From contig NZ_JASATX010000002.1 of the NCBI RefSeq assembly GCF_029952955.1, positions 62,001 to 126,000 of the forward strand: DNA of 64,000 nucleotides. Reading direction: 5' to 3'. The notes under the pieces are model-generated. The model was not told the origin of the DNA. It saw only the letters and a list, made by a program, of their open reading frames with translations, and searched no databases. Below, one piece after another: positions 1-8,160 of the stretch; within the stretch, counting starts at the first letter, position 1, and every line of letters begins with the position of its first letter. This stretch comes from Ruicaihuangia caeni (lineage in GTDB: Bacteria > Actinomycetota > Actinomycetes > Actinomycetales > Microbacteriaceae). The position numbers and the translations under genes were made by a program.

Positions 1-101
1 TGTTCTTCGCGGGCTACGGACCGACCGCATCGACCATCGGCGCCAACCGCGCCGGTCGTACCATCGCGCGTGAAGTGATCGCGCAATTGTCGAGGAAGTG
101 A
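1..101 (+). CDS. 3' end of an unidentified gene (partial)
   Basis: An open frame runs in from the left edge (first full codon at position 3) and stops with TGA at 99-101. Only about 32 C-terminal residues are visible, containing the stretch GYGPTASTIGANRAGRTIA. I do not recognise a family from so little. The next gene starts at a GTG overlapping this stop (GTGA), so the two are probably translationally coupled. High-GC third positions support real coding. Confidence 0.5.
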   Translation, partial: FFAGYGPTASTIGANRAGRTIAREVIAQLSRK

Positions 102-391
102 GTGTCGAGGAAGTCGTGAATCCGTCGCTGGCCGATGTGCTGCTGATCTGGGTGCCCGTGGTGTTCGCCGTCATCGTCGGGGTGGTCGGCGTGCTGACGC
201 TCACTGTGATCGTCCCGCCGGCTCGCGAACGGCTTCGGCTCGAACGGCTTCGGATGGAGATCGAGCGTCGCGCCGAAGCACTGGAGCGGGAGTCAGGCCC
301 AGAACGCCGCAGCCGTGAGGACGTATCCGGCGACAGCGAGGCCGATGCCGAGCACGAGGTTCGCCGAGACGCTGAGCAGGGCGACGCCTGA
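98..391 (+). CDS. Small single-pass membrane protein with charged coiled-coil tail
   Basis: 97 residues, GTG start overlapping the previous stop by 4 nt. One hydrophobic segment at about residues 13-41 (LLIWVPVVFAVIVGVVGVL and on), followed by an Arg/Glu-rich helix (RERLRLERLRMEIERRAEALE) likely to form a cytoplasmic coiled coil. No family recognised. The last third (from about position 293) overlaps the convergent crcB copy on the other strand by 99 bp. That overlap is odd, and it is why confidence is moderate: the membrane segment and helix lie entirely in the non-overlapping part. Confidence 0.5.
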   Translation: MSVEEVVNPSLADVLLIWVPVVFAVIVGVVGVLTLTVIVPPARERLRLERLRMEIERRAEALERESGPERRSREDVSGDSEADAEHEVRRDAEQGDA

Positions 392-652
392 CCTGCCCTC
401 GCGCACGAGCTCGAGCGTCTCGACGCTGAACGTGCTGAACGTCGTGAGTCCGCCGGCGAATCCCGCGATGAGCGCTGTCGTCGCTGCATCATCGAGCCCG
501 CCGCCTCTCGCCAGAGCGAGCACTACGCCAGCCACGGCCGATCCGACGGCGTTGACCATGAGCACGCCCCATGGGCCGCGCACCGCCCGAGTCACCGCGA
601 AGCGGGCGAGCGCGCCGAAGCCGCCGCCGAGCGCCACCGCGAGGAGGGTCAT
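293..652 (-). CDS. crcB: Fluoride channel subunit CrcB/Fluc (second copy)
   Basis: 119 residues, four predicted membrane helices, with the family motif TTFSTFSVETLELV in the third helix region and an early GFGALARF loop. Fluc channels export fluoride as dual-topology dimers; Actinobacteria often carry two adjacent copies forming a heterodimer. I start at the ATG at 652 because it overlaps the stop of the upstream crcB by 4 nt (ATGA). A longer in-frame extension to 874 would run over that gene and is not hydrophobic. Its 3' end overlaps a plus-strand small gene. Confidence 0.9.
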   Translation of the reverse strand: MTLLAVALGGGFGALARFAVTRAVRGPWGVLMVNAVGSAVAGVVLALARGGGLDDAATTALIAGFAGGLTTFSTFSVETLELVREGRSGVALLSVSANLVLGIGLAVAGYVLTAAAFWA

Positions 653-1038
653 GGCTTGCGTCCCTTCCCGGTGGCGGCGTGGCCGAGGGCAGCACCGCTT
701 CGCAGACCGATGAACGCTGCGACCAACCCGGCGAGCAATGTGACGACGAGGTAGCCGAGAAACAACGGCGGCGACAACTCGATGGCGGATGCCGCCACCG
801 CCGAGAAGGTGGTGAAGGAACCGAGGAGGCCGGGGCCCAACGCCAGACGCGCGGGCTGCGGCATCCGTTCCCATCGCGCCCCGACGAGCAGAGCCAGCGC
901 GAAGCTGCCGAGCACGTTCACCAGCAGCGTGGAGAGGGGGAATTCGCCGGACCCGTGCGGCAGCGCCAGGTCGATGGCGTACCGGCCGGCCGCGCCGATC
1001 GCGCCCCCGACGAAGACGGCTATCGCGCTGCGGACCAC
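649..1038 (-). CDS. crcB: Fluoride channel subunit CrcB/Fluc (first copy)
   Basis: 129 residues with four membrane helices. It carries the conserved GAAGRYAID, TLLVNVLGSF and GSFTTFSAVA motifs of the CrcB/Fluc family, which expel cytoplasmic fluoride. It is paired head to tail with a second copy (4-nt overlap), consistent with a heterodimeric channel. The GTG start at 1038 sits 6 nt after a TACGCT -10 box (1050-1045, minus strand), so the message is probably leaderless; this also argues against a fluoride riboswitch, for which there is no room. The promoter is divergent from the 1086 gene. Confidence 0.92.
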   Translation of the reverse strand: MVRSAIAVFVGGAIGAAGRYAIDLALPHGSGEFPLSTLLVNVLGSFALALLVGARWERMPQPARLALGPGLLGSFTTFSAVAASAIELSPPLFLGYLVVTLLAGLVAAFIGLRSGAALGHAATGKGRKP

Positions 1039-1044
1039 TCCAGC

Positions 1045-1079
1045 AGCGTAGTGGGGCGCGAGGGGCCGATCGCTAGACT
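1045..1079. promoter_or_regulatory. Divergent leaderless promoters (crcB / 1086 gene)
   Basis: Minus strand: TACGCT at 1050-1045, 6 nt before the crcB GTG at 1038. Plus strand: TAGACT at 1074-1079, 6 nt before the GTG at 1086. Both fit the TANNNT -10 consensus at the distance that puts the transcription start on the first base of the start codon. No clear -35 hexamers are visible. Confidence 0.5.
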
Positions 1080-1085
1080 TCGCAC

Positions 1086-1727
1086 GTGATGGCTCGTGAA
1101 CGTCGGCGGCGCTGGCCGTGGGTGGTGCTCATCGCACTCGCGGTCGTGCTGGTGCCCGTCGCGATCGTCGCGGTGCCCATCCTGACGCACCAGAGCGGCG
1201 GCTCGTCGGGCCAGCATCAGAGCGAGGAGCAGTGGCCACTCAGCGCCACCGCGCTCGGTGACGACGGACGCGAGCGGCGCATCGACATCCTGCCGGCCGA
1301 GCCGGGAGCGACCGTCGACACCTCGGCGCTTGTCGAGGGGGAGCGCCTGGTGGTGAGCGGCACGGGCTATGACCCGTCTCGCGGCATCTACGTGGCGGTC
1401 TGCAAGATCCCGCCGGCGGGCGAGAAACCCGGGCCATGCCTCGGAGGCGTGCCATCGACCGAAGAGGGCGAGCAATTCGAAGAGGGCTCGGTGCAGTTCG
1501 CGCCGAGCAACTGGATCAACGACGACTGGGCCTGGCGCCTGTTCGGCGCCCGCAGCTACGACGACCCCGAGACGGGAACCTTCACCGCGTACATCGAGGT
1601 GCCATCACCCGTCGGCGAGGGCGTCGACTGCCGCGTCGACGAGTGCGGCCTGTTCACCCGGAACGACCACACCGCGCTGAACGATCGAGTTCAAGACCTC
1701 TACGTGCCGGTCGGCTTCGCCCGCTGA
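1086..1727 (+). CDS. Membrane-anchored or secreted protein, possible neocarzinostatin-like domain
   Basis: 213 residues. The N-terminus is a positively charged signal-anchor (RERRRRWPWVV then a hydrophobic run to about residue 33). The outside part contains VSGTGYDPSRGIYVAVC, a SVQFAPSNWIND stretch and two Cys pairs. A 'GTGYDP... VAVC' beta-sandwich followed by a Trp-rich segment is familiar from neocarzinostatin-fold or HtaA-associated cell-surface proteins of Corynebacteriales and relatives; I infer an immunoglobulin-like surface domain, with no assigned function. Start: GTG at 1086, 6 nt after a TAGACT -10 box; an ATG follows directly at 1089. Confidence 0.75.
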   Translation: MMARERRRRWPWVVLIALAVVLVPVAIVAVPILTHQSGGSSGQHQSEEQWPLSATALGDDGRERRIDILPAEPGATVDTSALVEGERLVVSGTGYDPSRGIYVAVCKIPPAGEKPGPCLGGVPSTEEGEQFEEGSVQFAPSNWINDDWAWRLFGARSYDDPETGTFTAYIEVPSPVGEGVDCRVDECGLFTRNDHTALNDRVQDLYVPVGFAR

Positions 1728-1782
1728 CTCGCCCGCGCGGCGCGCAGCGCCCCTGTGCCCGCCCATGCTCCCCCGGCATCGC

Positions 1783-1847
1783 CCGCCGAGACTACGAAAA
1801 TGACCACCCCCGGCGCGGTCGAGTGGTCATTCGCGTAGTCTCGGCGG
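1783..1847. repeat. 65-bp near-perfect palindrome
   Basis: Arms of 25 nt (1783-1807 and 1823-1847) begin CCGCCGAGACTACG and differ at only two adjacent positions (AA against CG); the loop is 15 nt. There is no T-run, so it is not a typical terminator. It resembles in ends (CGCCGAGA) and build the palindromes at 49592 and 56579. Confidence 0.8.
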
Positions 1848-1884
1848 ATCTTCAGGCCGTAGGGCGGTCAGCCGAGAGGCGGTC

Positions 1885-1944
1885 GGTCGCGGGGCTGCCG
1901 GTCGCGGGGCTGTCGGGCGCGGGGCTGTCGGGCGCGGGGCTTCA
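1885..1944. repeat. 15-bp tandem repeat, four copies, at the PadR gene stop
   Basis: Four consecutive 15-mers of the form GGTCGCGGGGCTGCC start at 1885, 1900, 1915 and 1930. The last copy supplies the stop codon (TGA, minus strand, 1944-1942) of the PadR-type gene, so the array is immediately downstream of that gene. Confidence 0.8.
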
Positions 1945-2799
1945 GCGGAGCGTGGCGCGGGCGGCTTCGAGCGCCGCTTCGAGACGTTCCACCTGTGCGT
2001 CGTCGAGGCGCCCGCGGGCGGCCCGGGTTCGCAGCTCGGCGCGCAGGTCGCCGCGGAACGACGCGAGCGCCGCTTCAGCTCGCCGAAGCGCCACGCGTGA
2101 GGCGGCGGCGCTCGGCTCTGCCTCCGTGTCGGTGGCTGCCGTGTCGGCTGCCCAGCCGGAAGCGGCGGCGTCCTGGGTCTCAGCTGTCGCTTCGGGCTCG
2201 AACGCGCTGGCTTCACCGCGCACGCTGGCATCGCTCGTCGACTCCGACGAGGCGGGCGCAGACGAGCCCGGCGCAGGCGAGGCCGGTGCAGGCGCCTGCC
2301 CCGGCTCGCGACCGGGAGTGCCGGCATCCGCTGTGGCTGCCTGTGGCTGTGGCCCGGTCTCGTTCGCGGTCTGCTGCTGGGCGCCACGCTTCTTCCAGCG
2401 CACCTCGCGCTGTGCTTCGCGCCCGGCGGCGGCGAGGTCGGCGCGCAGCGTCTTCATCGCTTCGCTCACCGAGGCGCGCACTTCGTCGGCGAGTCGGCGA
2501 ACCGAATCGGTGACCTGCTGCTCGATGTCGTCGAGCTCGGTCTGACGCGACGCGAGCTCGGCTCGGCCGGCATCCGTGATCTCGTAGACCGTCTTGCGGC
2601 CGTCGGAGGTCTTCGTGACGAGACCCTCCGACTCCAGCTTCGCCAGGCGGGGGTAGATGGTGCCGGCGCTCGGCGTGTAGGTGCCGCCGAAGCGGTCTTC
2701 GAGCGCCTGAATCAGCTCGTAGCCGTGCTGAGAGCGCTCGGCGAGCAAGCTCAGCAGGTAGAGCCGAAGGTGGCCGTGGCCGAAGACCGGCGCTCTCAT
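1942..2799 (-). CDS. PadR-family transcriptional regulator with long Ala/Pro-rich linker
   Basis: 285 residues. Residues about 5-85 are a PadR winged helix (LRLYLLSLLAERSQHGYELI, then SAGTIYPRLAKLESEGLV), the DNA-binding part of this regulator family. Residues 90-130 are a coiled coil that would dimerise. Residues 140-220 are a low-complexity Ala/Pro/Glu linker, and the end (RVALRRAEAALASFRGDL to the stop) is helical and DUF1707/SHOCT-like in feel, though I cannot assign it. The gene overlaps the upstream DUF4097 gene by 4 nt (ATGA) and shares its promoter, which carries two PadR-like operator boxes; autorepression is likely. Confidence 0.9.
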   Translation of the reverse strand: MRAPVFGHGHLRLYLLSLLAERSQHGYELIQALEDRFGGTYTPSAGTIYPRLAKLESEGLVTKTSDGRKTVYEITDAGRAELASRQTELDDIEQQVTDSVRRLADEVRASVSEAMKTLRADLAAAGREAQREVRWKKRGAQQQTANETGPQPQAATADAGTPGREPGQAPAPASPAPGSSAPASSESTSDASVRGEASAFEPEATAETQDAAASGWAADTAATDTEAEPSAAASRVALRRAEAALASFRGDLRAELRTRAARGRLDDAQVERLEAALEAARATLR

Positions 2800-3596
2800 G
2801 CGTTCACCGCGTGCAGCACGCTGACATCGCCGGACACCGAGTTCGCGCGAAGCTCGAGCCAGTGCTGATCGAGCGTGCCGAACCGGCTCGTGAAACTGCC
2901 GCGCACGCCCTTGATCTCGGCATCGTCGAGCTGCAGCACGCCGCTCACCGTGTTGATGCGGTATTGCGCCGGCACGCCCGGTTCGAGGCGCACCGTCAGG
3001 TCGCCCGACACCGAGTGGCTCCTGATCTCGTCGGGGGTGCCGACCAGATCGAGGAACATGTCACCGCTGACGCTGTCACTGGTGAACTTCGAGATGCGAC
3101 CGCTGGCTGTGACATCCGCAGAGACGGTGTGCACGTCGACCGAGCCTTCATGGTTGCGCAGCGACACCTCGCCGCTGACCGTGTTCACAGTGATGTTGCC
3201 TCGCACGCCGTCGATCACGAGGTCACCGCTGACCGTGCTGAGGGTCGGGTCGGTGGTGAGGCCGCTGACCAGGGCTGAGGCGCTCACAACGCCGAACTTC
3301 AGCGCGATGCCCCGGGGCACGAGCACGCTGACCTCGGCCTTCGCCTTGCCGCTGAACGTGCGGAACACCTCGATGAAGTTCTCCCAGCCGAGCTGGGGGT
3401 GATCGAGCTCGAGGCGGTCGCCATCGAGCGTGATGCGAAGCTCCTTGCCGGTGACCGAGTGCACCTCGACGCGCACGCCGGGCTCGTCGTGCGCCACGAT
3501 GTCGATCTGTCCGCCGACGAGCGCCACCTTGAGTGAGCGCACTCCGTCGAGGTCGATCGTCTTCGCTTCGGAGACCAGCCACTTCTCTTGTGCCAT
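2796..3596 (-). CDS. DUF4097 beta-repeat protein, partner of PadR regulator
   Basis: 266 residues of repeated short beta-strand units with the recurring VSGDL/VSGEV/VSADV/VSGDM motif, the signature of the DUF4097 (putative adhesin, right-handed beta-helix-like) family. No signal peptide is seen, so it is probably cytoplasmic or membrane-peripheral; function unknown. I choose the ATG at 3596 because GAGGA lies 5 nt upstream; an ATG at 3608 (MRTPM-) has no such site. Adjacent PadR plus DUF4097 genes are a recurrent actinobacterial and firmicute pair thought to respond to envelope stress (family knowledge; role here inferred). Confidence 0.85.
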   Translation of the reverse strand: MAQEKWLVSEAKTIDLDGVRSLKVALVGGQIDIVAHDEPGVRVEVHSVTGKELRITLDGDRLELDHPQLGWENFIEVFRTFSGKAKAEVSVLVPRGIALKFGVVSASALVSGLTTDPTLSTVSGDLVIDGVRGNITVNTVSGEVSLRNHEGSVDVHTVSADVTASGRISKFTSDSVSGDMFLDLVGTPDEIRSHSVSGDLTVRLEPGVPAQYRINTVSGVLQLDDAEIKGVRGSFTSRFGTLDQHWLELRANSVSGDVSVLHAVNA

Positions 3597-3679
3597 CGGA
3601 GTCCTCATTCATTGGCCGGCGAAGTGCCGGGATCTCTCATGCCGACGGATGCCGGGAGCGCGTCCTTCGCGCTGAACTC

Positions 3680-3720
3680 ACGATATATCTCGAGTGTCGG
3701 TGGATCAAGATATATCTCGA
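3680..3720 (-). promoter_or_regulatory. PadR operator pair overlapping a sigma-A-type promoter
   Basis: The 12-mer GATATATCTCGA occurs twice (3682-3693 and 3709-3720), 27 bp apart. On the minus strand a -35 TTGATC (3708-3703) and a -10 TATCGT (3685-3680) are separated by 17 bp, with the -10 inside one box and the -35 abutting the other. A repressor on both boxes would block the promoter of the DUF4097-padR operon. The rest of the 3597-3937 gap shows only the hairpin at 3889. Confidence 0.7.
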
Positions 3721-3888
3721 CTTCCAGGGTCGGCTCAGGGTTAGCCCTGACCCCGGCGCGCAACTTCGCTTCGGCGAGGGTTCACCCCGCGGGCCAGGCA
3801 TGCAACCCCCGCCGACGGCGGCAACTCTGGCCGTGAGCGCGGTCTTCACCTGAACCTACGCCCGTCGTCGCCGAGAGCGCGGTTCGCC

Positions 3889-3919
3889 CACCGGCCCGCG
3901 GCGCGGGCGGAGGCCGGTG
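3889..3919 (-). terminator. Hairpin after the YczE-type gene
   Basis: CACCGGCC (3889-3896) and GGCCGGTG (3912-3919) form an 8-bp GC stem 19 bp past the stop codon of the minus-strand gene. There is no T-run, as is common in high-GC terminators. Confidence 0.45.
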
Positions 3920-3937
3920 CTTCAGCAGTCCGGGGGT

Positions 3938-4627
3938 TCAGGCTGAGGCGTCGGAAGACGGCGGCGCGGAACCTGTACGCGTGGCAGCAGCAGCAGCGGC
4001 ATCCGTCTGACGAGCCGGCCGCACTCGAACCGGAGCCCCGGGCAGCACGAACCGCGGCAGGAAGAACCCGATGACCGGGCCCACCGTGAACGCGCAGAAC
4101 ACGGTGCCGATGCCGACAGTGCCGCCGAGCAGCCAGCCCGCGCCGAGCACCGTCACCTCGATCGCCGTGCGCAGCGCCCACACCGGCTTGCCAGTGATGC
4201 GGTGCAGACCCGTCATCAGTCCGTCGCGCGGACCCGAGCCGAACCCGGCCGCGATGTAGCACGCCGTGCCGATCCCGGTCAGCAGCACACCGATGGCGCA
4301 GGCGAGGCCGCGCTCCCACCATTCCGAGACCTGGGGCAGCACCCACGTCGACAACTCTGCGAAGGGGCCGACGAGCAATCCGTTCGCAATGGTGCCGAGA
4401 CCTGGGCGCTCTCGCATCGGGATCCATAGCAGCAGCACGACCACGCTGATGATCACGACGGTGGTGCCGAAGCTCAGTCCGATGCGCCCGGCGATGCCCT
4501 GGGCGAAGACCTCCCAGGGCGAGAGGCCGAGGCCGGCTTGCAGCAGGAGCCCGATCCCGGTGCCGAGCACCGCGAGCCCGACGGTGATCTGGGCGACGCG
4601 GCAGAGCATGAGCAACCAGGGACGCAT
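3938..4627 (-). CDS. YczE/YitT-family integral membrane protein
   Basis: 229 residues with five or so membrane helices and the motifs LLLQAGLGLSPWEVFAQGI and GFGSGPRDGLMTGL typical of the YczE/YyaS/YitT group (in Bacillus YczE affects surfactin production; the molecular role is unknown). I start at the ATG at 4627 directly before the first helix (MRPWLLMLCRVAQITVGLAV); a longer upstream frame is polar and Ala-rich and unlikely to be translated. The tail is Ala/Thr-rich. Divergent from the RND transporter gene. Confidence 0.85.
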   Translation of the reverse strand: MRPWLLMLCRVAQITVGLAVLGTGIGLLLQAGLGLSPWEVFAQGIAGRIGLSFGTTVVIISVVVLLLWIPMRERPGLGTIANGLLVGPFAELSTWVLPQVSEWWERGLACAIGVLLTGIGTACYIAAGFGSGPRDGLMTGLHRITGKPVWALRTAIEVTVLGAGWLLGGTVGIGTVFCAFTVGPVIGFFLPRFVLPGAPVRVRPARQTDAAAAAATRTGSAPPSSDASA

Positions 4628-4806
4628 AAGAGCGTCAAGCGTATCCAAGGGGGAAGCCAGAGCATCCGCGCAAGCCGTCCCCGTACCGCCCCGCGGCACA
4701 GCGGAGCGGCCACACGACTTCGTGAGCGCAGCCGACTCGCTCACTGGGATACTGGCTGCGGATGCCGATGCCCTGGCACCCGCCCCCGCCACCCTCCGGA
4801 GCACTC

Positions 4807-7800
4807 ATGCACCTGCTCGCCGTCTTCAGCCTCCGCAACCGGGCGCTCATCGCATTGGTGACCGTCGTCGTCGGCTTCTTCGGCGTGATCGCGCTGAACG
4901 GACTGAAGCAGGAGCTCATCCCTTCGGTCAGCTTCCCCCAGGTCGTCATCGTCACCGCGTACCCGGGTGCGGCGCCGGAGGTCGTGAACACCGATGTGAG
5001 CCTGCCCATCGAGACCGCGCTGCAGGGGATCTCAGGGCTCGAATCGACCACGGCGACGTCGAGCACCAACATGTCGCTCGTCAACGCGAGCTTCGAGTAC
5101 GGCACCGACCTGGTCGCTGCCGAGCAGAAGGTGCAGCTCGCCATCAACCGCATCGGCGGCACCCTGCCTGAAGATGTCGACCCGCGCGTGATCACGGGCA
5201 CGATCGACGACCTGCCGGTCATCCAGCTCGCGGTCACCAGCGGCCTCGATCAGCGCGAACTCGCCGACCTGCTGCGGGCGTCGACGCTCACCGACATCGA
5301 GCAGCTCGACGGCGTGCGCGAAGCCAGCCTGCTCGGTGATCCCGGTCAACGCATCACCATCACACCGGATGCCGCGCAGATCGCCGCGCGCGGGCTCGCC
5401 CCCACGGCCATCCGCGACGCACTCGACGAGAACGGCACGCTCCTGCCTGCCGGATCGATCGTCGAAGGCGACCGCAGTCTGGCGGTTCAGGCGGGCACGC
5501 GCGTGACCTCGCTCGAGGAGTTGCGGGCACTGCCCGTGCTCGGCGGATCGTCGCCGGCCACGCTCGGCGAGGTCGCATCGGTCGAGCTCACCGAGAACCC
5601 CACCACGGGCCTCTCGCGAGTGAACGGCGAGCCGGCACTGACCATCGCCGTCACGAAGATGCCTGACGGCAACACCGTCGACGTCTCGCACGCGGTGCGC
5701 GATGCGCTTCCCGAGCTCGCAGCCGCGCTCGGCGAGGGCACCCAGTTCACCGTGGTCTTCGACCAGGCCCCGTACATCGAGCAGTCGATCGAGGCGCTCT
5801 CCACGGAGGGTCTGCTCGGCCTCGCCTTCGCCGTCATCGTCATCCTCGTGTTCCTGCTCTCGATCCGCTCGACGCTCGTGACGGCGATCTCGATCCCGGC
5901 ATCCGTGCTCATCACGTTCATCGCGCTCTGGGCGAGCGAGTACACACTCAACATCCTCACGCTCGGCGGCCTCACCATTGCGATCGGCCGCGTCGTCGAC
6001 GACTCGATCGTCGTGATCGAGAACATCAAGCGACACCTCGGCCTCGGGCAGGACCGGATGCTGGCGATCACCACCGCCGTGCGTGAGGTGGCCGCCGCGA
6101 TCACCGCGTCGACCGTGACCACCGTCGCAGTGTTCCTGCCGCTCGCGCTCGTGGGCGACATCACCGGCGAACTGTTCCGGCCATTCGCGCTCACGGTGAC
6201 GATCGCGCTCGCCGCATCGCTCTTCGTGTCGCTCACCATCGTTCCGGTGCTCGCGTACTGGTTCCTCGGGCGCAAGGCCGATTCCCTGGCTCGCGAGCAA
6301 CTGGCTGCCGGCGAGCCGCATGCCCACGCGGAAGCCGAAGAACCTCAGGCGGCCGTGCACGCTGGCCAGGAAGCGGATGCCGCGGCCCCGGCATCCGCAA
6401 CGACGGCGTCGTCGCCGACCTTGTCGCGCCGAGAGCGCCGATCCCCGGTCGTCTCGCACGAAGACGAGCTCGACCGGCCCACGCTGCTGCAGCGCGGGTA
6501 TCTTCCGGTCATCCATTGGACGTTGAAGCGCCCCGCCATCACGCTGCTGCTCGCTGCGGCGGTGCTCGGCGGCACGGTCGCGCTCGTGCCCAGCATGAAG
6601 ACGAACTTCATCGGCGATAGCGGGCAGAACACCCTGACGGTCACGCAGCAGCTCGGACTCGGCGCGAGCCTCGACGCCAAGGACGAGGCGGCGAGCCAGG
6701 TCGAGTCGGCCCTGCTCGACATCGACGGCATCGAGACGGTGCAGACCTCCATCGGGTCGGAGGGCAACTCGCTGCGCGCCGCCTTCGGCGGCTCGGCCGA
6801 CATCACCTACTCGATCACGACCGACGCGACGGCCGATCAACCCGAACTGCAGCAGCGTGTGCGTGACCGGCTCACCTCACTCAAGGGTGTCGGCACCGTG
6901 CAGCTCGCCGCTGCCGGCTCGGGGTTCGCCTCGAGCGACATCGAGGTGAACATCAGCGCCGCTTCGCCCGAAGCGCTGAAGACCGCTGCCGATCGCGTGC
7001 TCAAGACGGTCAGGGCGCTCGACGTGACCGCTGAGGCCTCGAGCAACCTCTCGCAGACGCAGCCGTACATCGCTGTGAAGGTCGACCGTACGGCAGCAGC
7101 CGAACGCGGACTGAGCGAACTCGCGGTGGATGGGCTGGTCGCGCAGGCGATGCAGCCACTCCCGATCGGTTCATTGAGCCTCAACGGCACCGTCCTGACG
7201 GTGTATCAGGACACAGGATCGACACCCGCGAGCATCGATGAGCTCCGCACCCTGCCCGTGTTCACCTCGGCAGGACCCGTGCCGCTCAGCGCACTGGCAA
7301 GCGTCGAAGAGGCGGATGGGCCGGCCTCGATCACGGCGATCAGGGGTGTGCGAAGCGCCACGGTGTCGGTGACGCCGAACTCCGACGACGTCGGAACCGC
7401 TTCGGCGACCATCGACGAGGCCGTCAGTGGCCTCGATCTCCCGGCAGGGGTCACCGTGAAGCTCGGCGGCGTGACTGCGCAGCAGGCCGACGCGTTCCAG
7501 CAGCTCGGAATCGCCCTGTTGGTCGCGATCCTCATCGTCTACGTCGTCATGGTCGCAACGTTCCGCAGCCTGCGGCAGCCGCTGCTGCTGCTGATCTCGG
7601 TGCCGTTCGCGGCCACCGGCGCCATCCTGCTGCAGGTCGCGACCGGGGTGCCGCTCGGTGTGCCCTCGCTTGTCGGGGTGCTCATGCTCATCGGCATCGT
7701 CGTCACCAACGCGATCGTGCTGGTCGACCTGGTGAACCAGTTCCGCGACCGGGGCTACACCGTGCCTGACGCCATCGTGCACGGTGCCGCGCGACGCCTG

Positions 7801-8070
7801 CGGCCGATTCTCATGACCGCCCTTGCGACCATCTTCGCCCTCGTTCCCATGGCCCTCGGCATCACGGGGCATGGCGGCTTCATCTCACAACCGCTCGCCA
7901 TCGTCGTGATCGGCGGTCTCATCTCATCGACGCTGCTCACCCTCGTGGTGCTGCCGGCGCTGTACTCACTCGTCGAGGGCGCCTCGGAGCGTCGTGCGGC
8001 TCGTCGAAGGGGCGAGATGGAACGACGCGACTCCATTGATCGGCACGCGGTGCAAGAAATGGAACGCTGA
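4807..8070 (+). CDS. AcrB/SwrC-like RND efflux transporter
   Basis: 1087 residues with the RND layout: one N-terminal helix (NRALIALVTVVVGFFGVIAL), a large extracytoplasmic porter domain, a helix bundle, and the same again in the second half. The helix-4 motif GRVVDDSIVVIENI (about residue 396) holds the paired aspartates of the proton relay. ATG at 4807 is chosen because CGGAG lies 6 nt upstream. A hydrophilic insert of about 60 residues (Ala/Glu/His-rich, ending LSRRERRSPVV) sits between the halves. Single-component AcrB-like pumps in Gram-positives (SwrC type) export lipopeptides or amphiphiles; the substrate here is unknown. No MFP partner is adjacent. Confidence 0.93.
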   Translation: MHLLAVFSLRNRALIALVTVVVGFFGVIALNGLKQELIPSVSFPQVVIVTAYPGAAPEVVNTDVSLPIETALQGISGLESTTATSSTNMSLVNASFEYGTDLVAAEQKVQLAINRIGGTLPEDVDPRVITGTIDDLPVIQLAVTSGLDQRELADLLRASTLTDIEQLDGVREASLLGDPGQRITITPDAAQIAARGLAPTAIRDALDENGTLLPAGSIVEGDRSLAVQAGTRVTSLEELRALPVLGGSSPATLGEVASVELTENPTTGLSRVNGEPALTIAVTKMPDGNTVDVSHAVRDALPELAAALGEGTQFTVVFDQAPYIEQSIEALSTEGLLGLAFAVIVILVFLLSIRSTLVTAISIPASVLITFIALWASEYTLNILTLGGLTIAIGRVVDDSIVVIENIKRHLGLGQDRMLAITTAVREVAAAITASTVTTVAVFLPLALVGDITGELFRPFALTVTIALAASLFVSLTIVPVLAYWFLGRKADSLAREQLAAGEPHAHAEAEEPQAAVHAGQEADAAAPASATTASSPTLSRRERRSPVVSHEDELDRPTLLQRGYLPVIHWTLKRPAITLLLAAAVLGGTVALVPSMKTNFIGDSGQNTLTVTQQLGLGASLDAKDEAASQVESALLDIDGIETVQTSIGSEGNSLRAAFGGSADITYSITTDATADQPELQQRVRDRLTSLKGVGTVQLAAAGSGFASSDIEVNISAASPEALKTAADRVLKTVRALDVTAEASSNLSQTQPYIAVKVDRTAAAERGLSELAVDGLVAQAMQPLPIGSLSLNGTVLTVYQDTGSTPASIDELRTLPVFTSAGPVPLSALASVEEADGPASITAIRGVRSATVSVTPNSDDVGTASATIDEAVSGLDLPAGVTVKLGGVTAQQADAFQQLGIALLVAILIVYVVMVATFRSLRQPLLLLISVPFAATGAILLQVATGVPLGVPSLVGVLMLIGIVVTNAIVLVDLVNQFRDRGYTVPDAIVHGAARRLRPILMTALATIFALVPMALGITGHGGFISQPLAIVVIGGLISSTLLTLVVLPALYSLVEGASERRAARRRGEMERRDSIDRHAVQEMER

Positions 8071-8087
8071 CGCCGATAATGGAACGC
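8058..8087 (+). promoter_or_regulatory. Direct repeat AATGGAACGC before the quinate operon
   Basis: AATGGAACGC occurs at 8058-8067 and 8078-8087, exactly 20 bp (two helical turns) apart, in front of aroQ. The core GGAACGC is repeated in the palindrome between the MFS and iclR genes (12820-12834). I infer half-sites for the local IclR-type regulator. The first copy lies over the end of the RND gene. Confidence 0.5.
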
Positions 8088-8160
8088 GGAGTCGCTCCCT
8101 GCCGAGATCTCGGCCCGGCGGCCCCGTACGTCGACCCGCGCCACGATTGAGAGAGCGACC

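Noticed and set aside
1039-1085. Fluoride riboswitch for crcB
   Set aside because: The start codon is 6 nt from a -10 box, leaving no room for a leader RNA; no crcB-motif sequence is visible.
1436-2545. Long plus-strand reading frame opposite padR
   Set aside because: It is an Arg/Ala/Ser-rich antisense shadow of the secreted-protein and PadR genes with no domain.
5032-6840. 602-codon minus-strand frame opposite the RND gene
   Set aside because: Antisense shadow of a well-supported transporter; composition is Arg/Asp/Glu-rich and has no family features.
8096-8125. Regulatory palindrome CCGAGATCTCGG
   Set aside because: A 12-bp perfect palindrome without repeats elsewhere or a known motif; in GC-rich DNA it may be chance.
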